Source: Rhizomucor pusillus (lineage: Eukaryota; Mucoromycota; Mucoromycetes; Mucorales; Lichtheimiaceae). From it: 64,000 nt of DNA. Location: the NCBI GenBank assembly GCA_900175165.2, contig FWWN02000668.1, forward strand, positions 1 through 64,000, in the 5' to 3' direction. Below are positions 44,920 to 55,927 of the stretch, piece after piece (the first letter of the stretch is position 1; each line of letters begins with the position of its first letter). A model generated the notes under the pieces. It ran no database searches and was not told the DNA's origin. It saw nothing but the letters and a program-made list of their open reading frames with translations. The position numbers were made by a program, and so were the translations under genes.

Positions 44920-47900
44920 ATGCAGCTCGCTGCTGAACCTGACGTCTCTTCCTTGCAAACCATGAAGATCCAAGGCACCGTCGCATACAGTAGCTTTTGG
45001 GACTATCTGAGACGTAGTCCAGACAAACAATTCATGGATCTAGACGAGGGCGATGGTAGAGTGCAATCGCGGCCCCCTGGTAACAGCGACGATCAAGCTG
45101 TTCCTATAGATCGCGCAGCCAAAAGGCAAAGGACGGCAAGGAATACACGATCGATCGTCAAAAAGATCCCAATCTGCAGAGTTAGCCTACCTCTCGAATC
45201 GCACAATGGAGGGATCAACGGGGGTGACATGCACGGAGATCGATCGCTTTCGGAACTCGCATGTATTTGGTCCTGCTTTGTCTCAAAGGAAAACGTTGAA
45301 GAGGCAAAGCTAGCTTTAAGCACAAGAGACGGCACCGTTCTCCTATGCAACGAAACAGTACGCTTAAAGGGTGAAGATATGGCTCAGGAAACGACCAATG
45401 ACGTCTTGTTTGCGATCGCCGATGCTTGTCAAAGCGGAATTGCCGAATCAGGAGACGCTTATCTTCGATGGAGCACGCCTGGAACATGTGCACTGGAATT
45501 AACGCTATCTCTTGTCAGCAATCGAGCTGCCACCAAAAAAGCATTTCATCTCATAGATACATTGTATCCATTCGGAGAACCACAACCAGAGTCGGATACG
45601 GTGGAAGACTTGTATCGCAATCTGCGGCCCACGTTGTCTCACGCCAGACCAAAGCTTGCTCATTATACGATCGATGGATTTGCCTCCAAGCTGGTACCGT
45701 TCCAGGCTCAGAATGTCGAATGGATGGTACGTCGTAATTTTGGATCAGAGTAACAGGCAGCTTTCTTATTTCCCGTTATTAGCTATCCAAAGAAAACCAC
45801 CGGATAAACAGTAACCAGATTGAATACCTTCCCGAAAAAGATGCGCAGGACGCATATATCTGGGAGAAATTCGACTGCGAGTCAGGAAAAATATGGATCA
45901 ACCGTGTTACAGAAAAGGTCGAACTGGAAATGACGGAAGAACTCAAGGAGGCGACGTATGCAGCGCGACGTGGAGGTGTGTTAGCAGACGAGATGGGTCT
46001 GGGCAAAACCGTCTGGTAAGTTGATGGATCGATTAGCTCGATTTTCTTAAAGATTGATGGAATATACAATACAGTGCCATTGCTTTGATATGTTTACATC
46101 GGTTAAATCAGAGCTCTCCTGGGCATCCAACAGCCAAGATAGCTAGAGGATACGATTTACACTACACAGGCGCCACTCTCATCATCACGCCGCCGTCTAT
46201 CATCAAACAATGGGAAGCGGAATTGAGGCATCATGCTCCAAGTCTCCGTGTTGGAATATATGATGGCATCAAACGCGACAAGAGAACGAAGTCGGACTCG
46301 ATGGTTGAGGAACTTACCAAACTTGACGTTGTATTGACGGATTACAATGTACCTTTGTCATAAGCATACATTGAATTCTAGGCTTATTGATTGACTCGGG
46401 CTATGCAGGTTCTAAAAGAAGAAGTGTATTTTGCTCGACCTCAACCGAATCGATCAAGGAGATTTGGTAAGAATTCATCATCAGAGAAATATTATCCAGA
46501 TTCTGTGTTCTTACAGTTTACGTGTAGAAAGAAAATATCCACCAAAGCGAAGTCCATTGGTACAAATTCTTTGGTTCCGTGTCATTTTGGACGAGGTATC
46601 AGAAAAGAAGGCAATTATGCGATATGCAGCAAATATTGACAACATATTTGTTAGGCCCAAATGGTGGAATCGCCGATGGCGCTCGTAGGCGAAATGGCAC
46701 AGATGATACCGAGGTGGTATTCGTGGGCTGTTACAGGCACACCCATCAAGCACGACATTGACGACCTCTACGGTGTATACCTCTTCTTGGGCTTAGCGCC
46801 TTGTATCAGCAATCACAGGATGTTCAAAAAAATGATAACTCAACCTCTGTTGAAAGGCATATTCTACAAATTTGCACGACAGACAATCAAGCGCAACACC
46901 AAAGCTGAGCTCGCAGATCAAATCCATATACCACCTCAGAAACGCTACATTGTCAACATTGATTTCTCCAGTGTCGAACAACAGTACTATCAAAACCTGT
47001 GGGAAAGATGCCTTTCTACGTCGGCTAGCAGCTTTCTCGAAAACAGAGATTGGAACCTGGATATGTGCACTGATGTGGACGAGCGTAGAGAGTTCCAGGC
47101 TTGTGTTAATAGGCTCAAAAGCTGGGTGAGTTATCCAGTGATTGACTGTATTAAATGAAGGATGATAGCCTAAACGTTCCGGCTGGATAGTTATTGACCT
47201 TACGACAGGCGTGTGTGCACCCAGCGGTGGGTACATCTAGCAGAAGAGGCGGTGTAGTAGGACAGTCAGTCAAAACATTGGATGAAGGTGAGCAGGGATA
47301 CTTTTTGGCATATCTCTGTAATAATTGTTGAACTAAACCATCTAGTCCTCGATGCTTTGATCAACCAGTGTAAAGACGAAGTTGATAACTCCATGTCCCG
47401 GCTTGTCAATGCACAGTTGCAACATGGCGGTATGCTAGAATTGGGCAAGGACCTAGAAGATGCGGCAGAGATGTACAAAAGCGCCTTGGAAAACGCAAAA
47501 AGCTGCCTGGAGAACAATGAAACCCGTATCGCTCGAATTCAAGTCTCAGAAAGTAAAAGCAGCTGCGTAAACGACGACTCTAAAGCAAACGATGTGGAGC
47601 AAGACAGAATGCAAAATCTCGTCAAACGAAGGCACAAGTGGTTATCTTTCTTGCATAGATGCTACTTTTATCTCGGCTGCGTCTACAACGGTCTAGAAAA
47701 ACCAGATGAGGAAAAGATGTATTACGATGAAGCTGCAAATACGCGGTTGCGAATTCTTACCCGCGCTGAAGAACGAGTATGTATCATGGAATGTAAAGAA
47801 TTGCAAGCAATGACTTTGATATCAATCGAGCAAAAAAATCTGTAGGTTAAAAAATACAAGGAAGAGGCATTGAAGCAAAGCGATCAGTTGCTTGATGACG

Positions 47901-50205
47901 CGGATGTCCAACAAGTGACCCAGCCAGCTACGATCCTATTTTCAACGTATATTCGCGAACGGATAGAGGAGTTGACGGAGACGCTGAACAAGCAAATGGA
48001 GTATATCAAGGAATGGAGAACAAATTTGCGAGAGATGCTTCGAACAGAGCTTGTTGACCACAGTGGCAGTGAAGCGACGGGTAAGTGGCAAATAAGTAGA
48101 GTGCCAAGTACATGAGATTGACTGGGTTTCTCGCATCTTACAGGTAATGAATATCAGGAATCCCTTGAGATCCAGGAGGTGAGAATTGTATATCTTCATA
48201 TTTCCATCTCAGTTTATAACTGAGAACTTGACTCGTGTTAGAAATTGGCGCTGTATCAAGACGTTTATCAGGCAATATTACGAGATCGAGGTTTTTATCT
48301 CAACGGTGCGTGCGCATCTCCGTTTCTATATCTGCATCCAGAGGGGTTGTGCTAACTCAAGTTCACATATTAGGCGTATGGCTTGCATCAACAAGTAGCG
48401 GTAAAGGACGTTCGAAACGATCAACCGAAGACAACGAAGACGAAGACGAAGACGAAGAGCAAATTGATGTTCAGCGCAATGAACAACAAGGAGACGAAAT
48501 GACAGAGTCCGATGTATGTCACAGCTTGTCTGTTGTGTTCGATTAAAATTTTTTAATCTTGATCAACCCTGTAGGAAATTCTTGCTTTGCGTTTGAAACT
48601 TAACAAGTTACGACGGAAACTAGCACCGGATGCCGGCTCTGATAACTTGCCAGCTATCATTGCTGTCCTGCGCAATGCAAGCAGCAAAGCTGAAGATAAC
48701 CCATACGAGAAACATATAATCCGGACTGAGCTGTCTCGTTTGCAACATGTCGCTACGAAGCAAAGAGAGATCCAAGAGCATTTGGAAACGTAGGTAACGA
48801 GAGAATATATCTTTCGAAGGAAGAGTCTAACATCTTCTGTTGCTGCACAGAGAATATCGTAAGCTAAATGGATTGTACAACTACCGCATCGAGTATTACC
48901 GAGCGCTCCAAGAACTCTCTGACCACGTTCGAGAGTGGGAAAGCTCAGACCCAGAAGGAACGATCGCGAAATGCAAGCGGGAAGAACAGGAATATCAGAA
49001 TAGGTACAAGGAGCAGTCCGCACGTTGCACGTATCTTGAAAATCTGTCGCAGCAAGATTGGGACGCGCAGCAAAACTGCTTGATTTGTCGCTCAGATTTT
49101 AGTCAGGGCGCAGTGACACCTTGGTAAGCAACAATAGCTAAATACTAATTCAAATGCGCAGGATCACTCACATTTTTTGATTTATAGTGGACACATGGTA
49201 AGGACAGAAACTTTTTTAAACTCGTATATATTGAGCATAGAATACTAAGATATTAAAAGTACTGCCGAGATTGCGCTTTGTTGTGGTTCAAGCAACACCA
49301 CCGATGCCCCCAATGCAACACTCACGTGATGATCAGAGAATGCTACCTGATAGGTAAGCAATGAGCTGAACCATAGCGGACACAGAGGTTACTGACGTGG
49401 TCTCAAGCTTGGAACAAGTCCTCGAAGAATGAGGTTCAGGAGGGCAGGAGCAAGAATTACAGCATAACGTCCGTGGATGAAGAAGCACCTGCAGATTACA
49501 TGAAGCTCGTCCGGCGAGGTCCCGTTGTTCGAGGTTTGGGTGCAAAGCTGGATGGCATCATACAGCATATCAAGTATATCAAGGAAACGACCAACGGCAA
49601 ATGCGTAGTTTTTTCTCAATGGAGTGAAGTCCTGGGTTTGCTTGCTACCGGTCTTCAGAAAAACGAGATAGGATTTGTGCATTTTGGAAAGTCCAGACGC
49701 GAAGATTCCATTGTAAAATTCCGCGAAGATCCTGAAACCAACGTGATTCTTCTGCATGCACGGAGCCATTCCAGGTAATGCAAATACAAATGTTGCATCA
49801 GCTACTGCGTTTTCTTACAAATATAAATCAAGTGGTTTAACGTTGACTGCCGCGCACACTGTATTCATTGTTGAACCGGTGCTCAACGATGCTTTGGAAA
49901 GACAGGCTATCAGCCGTGTCCATCGTATCGGCCAGACACAGGAGGTAATACTTGAAAAAAAAAGCAAGTTGCTCAACCTGCTGATTTTATTGTTCCGATA
50001 GACGGCAGTTTACTGGTATATAGTTCGAAATACCGTTGAGGAGCGCATCCATGCAATCCATAACCGGCGTCAACTAAACAAAGCACACAGCATGGAACAG
50101 GATGAAATGGAGGTGGAAGCACCAGAGGAAACTCCATTGGAATCACAAAAGCACGGAGGCGGAGAGTTGGTTACAGAGCAGGATCTTCGAGAATGTTTTG
50201 CATAA
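44920..50205 (+). CDS. SHPRH/Irc20-type SNF2 helicase with RING finger
   Basis: Nineteen exons: 44920-45726, 45783-46015, 46075-46348, 46409-46466, 46528-46595, 46655-47125, 47191-47287, 47346-47776, 47846-48080, 48144-48178, 48242-48305, 48374-48513, 48575-48789, 48851-49123, 49188-49197, 49260-49353, 49408-49774, 49833-49944 and 50002-50205 (1395 residues). The SNF2 ATPase is split: Walker A DEMGLGKT (338-345), ILDEAQMVES (DEAQ box), SWAVTGTPIKHDIDDL. A long coiled-coil insert follows, then a C3HC4 RING (CLICRSDF, CGHMYCRDC, CPQCNTH, about 1105-1160), then helicase lobe 2 (GKCVVFSQWSEVL, SGLTLTAAHTVFIVEP, ISRVHRIGQTQE). This order matches human SHPRH and yeast Irc20. SHPRH adds ubiquitin to PCNA in damage tolerance; Irc20 acts in recombination. 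Exon 15 is only 10 nt and encodes the RING's Gly-His-Met. Confidence 0.94.
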
Positions 50206-50786
50206 TATGTACTGTACTACTATTACTGCTATTCGCTGCAAACTGTGTATATATAAAACGTAATCAAATTATTGTATTCTCTCAAGCGTGCGCAGGCCTG
50301 AATAAACCGCAATTCGATGGTGTTGTGTTACAAGAGGCGACTGGACGTATTTCGAGCTGGAGCTTAAGTAGATTAGACAGTATGCGTAAATGAAAGGGAC
50401 GAAGGGGACTCATGTCCTGTACGGTAGCATTGACTTTCTCGTTCAATTTCCGGTTATGATGATCGAATTCAAGGTCAAACATCGATGTAGATAAACCTTT
50501 CAGTGATGTAGATCCTCTGAGAGATATGAGGGACGATATATAGCAGCAAAGCTTCTTAAAGAAAGAAATATAGTATTTTTTAAAGTTTTAAATGAATGAC
50601 ATTAGATTTAGAATGCGTTGGATAATAATTTGTAGCATTTGACAACTTTTCATGATAAGAGACATCGGCTCCAAGGAAGCAAAGGGAGGCCTCAAAATAA
50701 CATCGCTATTTGAATGTCGCAACTAAGCGTGAATTTAAACGGCTTTTGTAGTCGCCACGCAATCCCTTTCTTTTCCCTGTTTCCAT
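50206..50786. other. intergenic, upstream of TnpB/Fanzor-like pseudogene
   Basis: 581 bp. Weak protein-like frames on both strands at 50280-50480 (for example CAGLNKPQFDGVVLQEATG on plus) may be remnants of inserted sequence. No repeat boundary was recognised by eye. Confidence 0.35.
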
Positions 50787-53171
50787 ATGTCCAGTACGAA
50801 AGGAAGCGATGCAGAAACAGGTATGGTCATTTCACTGACTCATACTGGATTTATATATATCGCTGACAGTATCTGCCCTTCCTGGTCATATATTACGCTT
50901 TTTAGCTGAAGACAGGGAAGATGACTTCCAGACCCCAATCGTACCTCGGAAACGAGCTCTAAAGAAACCTGAAAGGCAAACAGGTGAAGTTCAAACTTAT
51001 GATACCGGAACTTCTCCCATGAGTTATTTATAATTGCTACAGCAGGTACGAGTGATTCTCGAACCATTAAGCGAAGCAAAAACAAAGATGCCATTGCGGG
51101 TAAGCCATACAGATTTCTTTCCAGATTTTGCACTGACATGGGCTTGCATATTACAACACAGGCAAATCAAGTAGCAAATCAAGTAGCAAGCGCCGAAAGA
51201 CCACTGAGACACCCACAAAGCGCAAGAAACGGGTAATGACTGTCAAGTCATCTATCAAGCGTTTCGTGGGAAGCGCAATATCGAAGTCCGCTGGAGAAGC
51301 TCGTCATCACCGTAAACGAAATCACTACACACGCATACGCGCTTGCTCGCTACATCTTCCTATCGGAGATACATGCTACTGAATCTGGAGAGCGATTTTC
51401 CCCTGGAGAACTGGCTGGAAACGGATTTCTTCGCTGAAGTCTGGCTCTCTTTGACACTGCGTACAGTGAAGTCTTCGCGAACGGATGGTACAACACGTTA
51501 TCGTGGGCTGATCGATCGGCACATCAAAAATTACCTGAAACATTTTGGATTCAGTCGAAAAGCGCTTACGAATTCACAGCAGATTGCGCGTTATGAAGGT
51601 TCAAGCATTTGCACCGCCTACTTGAACAGCATCAAAAATTGCTTCGGTAACCGGTTACGTTACGTAATCAATTCGCTGCTCAAAGTCAAGGATTATCGAG
51701 CGCGTATCACTAAAGAGATGACCGAACAAGGCAAATCCAGCTAAGAGATCAAGGGAGCTATATACAAGCAAGTCACCAAGCCTGCGCACGATGTGAAGCA
51801 AGCCTTTATTACAGGTAACACACGAGGATTGCTGTCATCAGAAAAGCAAAGCCAGTTGTTGCTGGAATTTCATGATGCATCGTTTTCTGCCTACCCTGTC
51901 GCATACGAGTTTGACGAGGATTCCGTATATTATGACTCGAAGTCAAGACCCGGGAACCATGCGCTCGCTTACGTAATGATGGCCAAGTTCTGCGAAGACC
52001 ATGAGATCAAGACTTTCCAGTGTATGCCGTTACGAACATCCTGGATCCCAGCGCATATGCAAATTGATACCAGAATTCTGGCGACTCAGATGTTGAAAAA
52101 ACCAAATAATATCGACTTTGATTCAGACCTGTGGAAGCAAGTTGTCAACTTCCAATAGAAGCCTCTGCGAAACCAAGGCGCTGACAAGTCTATGGCCTTC
52201 AAAGGAACTATTTTCACAGATGGCGATTCCGGATGTGGTCGCAAACCAAAGAAAACGGAAGCTGATACGAAGAGTGATTTCACATACATTCACGATTTGG
52301 ACAAGAAGACTCTGGAAAATATAAAGCCAAGGACAGTCTTCATCGATCCCGGACCTAGAGATCTGCTATAGTGTATGCATCAGGACAGCACCAGTGAGGC
52401 ACCGCTTACGTGTCGCTATACAAGGAACACAAAGCGATCGATACAAAAGCTACACAGTACAAGAAGTTAAGACAAAGTATCAAAACGAAGTCAAAGCGTG
52501 CGAAGCGGAATTGTCGAAGCATCCTACTGCAACGGTGTATATTCCAAAGTTTCTGCTTTACATGAAGACTAGATGCGAGGTCAGCGCCATAATGTCACGA
52601 CACTATCAGTCCTTGATATACCGAAATCTACGTTTTCGTTCCAATTTATACAAGAAACAAGGCGACGACAAGCTAGCGAAAGCCATACGGGACCAATTTG
52701 GAGGAGATCCTGTCTTAATCATTGGAAACTGGTCAGCATGGAGCTCGACTATGAACAAGTACCATGAACCTGCCCGGGGCATGGTCTAGTAAGGATGCTA
52801 CGCAACAAACGGTTCCAAGTTTATTTAATCGATGAATTCAAAACATCGAGTCTCCGTCCTGATTGCGCGCAACCCTTGGAGACATTCAAAATGGTAAAGA
52901 ATCCTAGGCCTTATAGACGAGCAAAGATGCCACAAGTGATATGTCATGGTTTGCTTCGGTCTGTATTCTCTCGATACCTACGGTATAAATATTGTTACTT
53001 ATGGGAGAAGTCGATAGATGTAAGAACGAACGCTGTCAAGATGGCGAGAAAATCATTAGGAGGTTATGGAACAGGGATCTCGCTGCGGTCCTGAACTTCA
53101 GGATTATATTCAATAGTCTATGCCAGACTGGAATCATACCATCGAGATTTAGAAGGAAAGCTACTAGATAG
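50787..53171 (+). pseudogene. TnpB/Fanzor-like RuvC nuclease, decayed copy
   Basis: Four short N-terminal exons (50787-50820, 50906-50983, 51046-51099, from 51162) join in phase into a Lys/Arg/Ser-rich leader with an NLS-like KRKKR. After a frameshift near 51270-51340, one frame runs from 51343 to about 52470. It is interrupted by TAA (51742), TAG (52156) and TAG (52369). It includes the RuvC-I motif FIDPGPRDLL (Asp codon 52345). After another frameshift come GNWSAWSS and YHEPARG, then a one-base loss near 52783, then YLIDEFKTSS (Glu codon 52834). CHGLLR joins over a 59-nt intron (52959-53017) to CKNERCQ and the RuvC-III motif RLWNRDLAAVLNF (Asp 53076), ending at TAG 53169. The first zinc Cys appears to be Arg (LRPDC). 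The motif order is that of IS605/IS607 TnpB and eukaryotic Fanzor. Not functional as read. Confidence 0.65.
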
Positions 53172-53258
53172 ATGATTTTCCTGAGTGGTTATCGCCGCTC
53201 TACTATATTTGTGCAAGTCTGCTCGTATAAGACGTAATAGTCTCTATTTTTCACAACC

Positions 53259-55459
53259 TTACATACGGCTGACACCGTAGATGTTACCACCCTTGACCTC
53301 GTTGTTGTAGATAGCAGCAAGGCAGAAACCAATAATAGTGCGAGTGTCTCTAGGGTCAATAATACCGTCGTCCAAAAGGCGAGAAGAAGTGTAGTAAACA
53401 TCGGATTCAGCTTCAACAGAAGCCTGGAAAAGAGCCTTTGTCTGCGCGGCCTGTTCTTCGTTGATCTTCTTGCCAGCGCTGTATACACGTATATACTTTT
53501 AGCAAAAAGAACGTGTGAAAATAGTTTCTAAATTATTGTTAGATGCTTACCGAGCAGCACCCTGGCGCATAACGAGATCCAAGACACCGCTTAGCTGCTC
53601 AGCACCCATAACGGAGCACTTGGAATTGGGCCAAGAAAAGAGGAAGCGAGGCTCGTATGCTCTGCCACACATGGCGTAGTTGCCAGCACCGTAGCTAGCG
53701 CCCATCATGATAGTGATCGCAGGCACAGTCGAGTTGCTGACAGCGTTGATGAACCGCGAGCCGGCCTTGATAATGCCTTCTTCTTCGTACTGCTTGCCGA
53801 CCATGAAGCCAGTAATGTTTTGCAAATAAAGCAAAGGTGTGTTTCTACTTTGATGTTAGTATCCAACGTTACGCTAAACTGAAGTAAAAAATGGCATTTA
53901 CTTGATATTGCATAGCTGGATGAATTGGGTAGCCTTGTTGGCTTCCTGCGTAAAGATCACATTATTGTTGGCTAGGATACCGACTGGGATACCCTGGATG
54001 AATGCCCAGCCGCAGACCAGGTTGACGCCATAGTTTGGTTTAAAAGGAGTAAATCGCGATCCGTCCACGAGACGAATAATGACCTCAGTTGCGTCAAACG
54101 GAATGCGAATGTTTGCAGAAACGATTCCCAAAAGTTCCTCTGAATTCAATGATACAGTTACTAAAGGCGAATCGCATATCAACCTACATAGCCGTATTCA
54201 TAACTTACCAGGGTCGTAGTAGGGTTCTTCGTACTGGCCTGTCAAGTGGCGCGGAGGAAGTTGACCCTTTGGCTCCCAGTTAAGGTTTGCCATCCATTCG
54301 CGTGCTTTGCGGATAGCATCAAGTTCATCGTTCGCTAACTGGTCGCTAACTCCAGAAACTCGCGAATGCATATCAGCGCCACCAAGACTCTCCGAATCTG
54401 TGATTTCTCCTGTAGCCATTTGAACGAGAGGAGGACCACCAAGATATACTTGAGCTTGTTTCTGAAAACAGCTCATTCGTCAACTTCGTTCTGTCATGCA
54501 TAAAATTACATTACGGTACCTTGACCATGATCACATAGTCACTCATACCGGGTGTATATGCACCACCAGCAGTGGAGCTGCCAAAGACGACGCAGCATGA
54601 TGGGATTTGCGCTTTGGATCTAAAATTATGTATCGAGTTGATGAGCGTCGATGTAAATATGAAAAGCCATAAAATTCTAGGATGACGTTACTGCAATGCT
54701 TGATTGCGGAAACCTGCACCGCCTCTGTGGAACACACGGAACTGTTGTTGCAAGTTGGCGCCAGCCTATTTAATATTCAGCAGAGATTAGCGCCATCCAG
54801 CCATTTATGTGATATCCTGATCACTGTACTGACTGATTGCGTAAACGTGATTGTGGGCAAGCGATTCTGCATAGCGATTTGATGGATACGACCTGCTTTC
54901 AGAGCAGATACTTCGTTCATTGCACCACCGGCCATTGTAGGCACGTTTGCCGACACAATGCAAAGTACGCCGCTGAGAAGGAAAAAAAGGGAACCGGTCA
55001 ATACATACAAATCAATTTGAGATCTTGGAATGTAGAGGAGCGCCTCACCTGACGACACCGATACCTGAAACAATGGATCCTCCTAGGGTCATGTCTTCCT
55101 GGCCATATCCGGCCAGAGGACACAGTTCAAGGAACGGTGAATCCTCATCAAGCACTAGCTCGACACGCTCGCGGGCTGTTGTTGTGTGGGGTAAGCAAAG
55201 AAAGCTGCCGGCATTAGCTTTGCGCATGAATGCTAAAATTGAAAAATAAGAGCAAAAAAGTACCTGACAACTGCCCGCGTTTTCTGTGAAGGGCGATGTG
55301 CTTTGGCTTGCCTTCGTTCGTAGCCTCCCGGAGGCGTTCTCTGAGAGTTGCAATGAGCTCTTGCCACTCCTCGCAGTTCTTTCTATATTCGGGGCTCGTT
55401 GTCACAACAGCAGTCTGGTGGCGCTGGACGAGGTGGTCTACGGTCGAGAGCGTTGTCAT
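53259..55459 (-). CDS. MCCB: methylcrotonyl-CoA carboxylase beta subunit
   Basis: Nine exons: 55459-55264, 55175-55049, 54972-54834, 54765-54692, 54619-54520, 54461-54209, 54139-53902, 53844-53551 and 53478-53259 (546 residues). The carboxyltransferase fold is clear: [98 protein letters not shown] and [17 protein letters not shown]. This subunit carboxylates 3-methylcrotonyl-CoA using biotin on the alpha subunit, in leucine breakdown. The C-terminus ([20 protein letters not shown]) is the usual signature. The N-terminus ([12 protein letters not shown]) is a poor mitochondrial presequence and an in-frame TAA lies two codons upstream, so an upstream exon may be missing. Exon 3 ends at a GTCAGT donor. 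The alpha subunit is not in this window. Confidence 0.94.
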
Positions 55460-55927
55460 CTTTTAACGGGTGAAACGGTGAAAAAAGGTAGTTCACGCAA
55501 TAGAGTGGGGTTTTCGATTTAAAAGAAAAAAGTAGACTACCAATTGTGCTCACATGCAGCTTCTCACAAAACTGAATTTCGAAAATTTCACGAGCGTTGC
55601 CAAAATTTGGTTGGGGGCAGCGATGCGGGGCAGTATGGATGGATTGAGTTTTGCCATACGCCTTCCAAAAAGCGTTTAGACTCTCCTACTTGCATTGTGC
55701 AGCAAGAATCTTGAATTTGACAAGTTGCTCATTCTTCACTGACTGCTGCTGCTTCTTCTCTCTTGCAGTTGCAGCTCGTTGTCAAGTCTAAAGTACACTG
55801 ACAATATGTTGTTCTTTGAACCCCAGCAGGGGTCCCGCTTTGACAGGTCGATTTTTCAACGCTTTTTTTCCCAGGCCTTTTTTGTTTTTTTCTTTCTTTT
55901 CTTCCCGCGTAGTATGCTCCTAGATCA
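55460..55927. promoter_or_regulatory. bidirectional promoter region
   Basis: 468 bp between the divergent starts of the MCC beta and PRM10-type genes. It contains pyrimidine tracts near the plus-strand start (about 55855-55910), typical of fungal promoters. A TTC/GAA-rich cluster near 55573-55590 resembles but does not match a perfect heat-shock element. Confidence 0.4.

Noticed and set aside
55560..55600. Heat-shock element upstream of MCC beta
   Set aside because: TTC and GAA blocks occur but the spacing does not fit three alternating nGAAn units.
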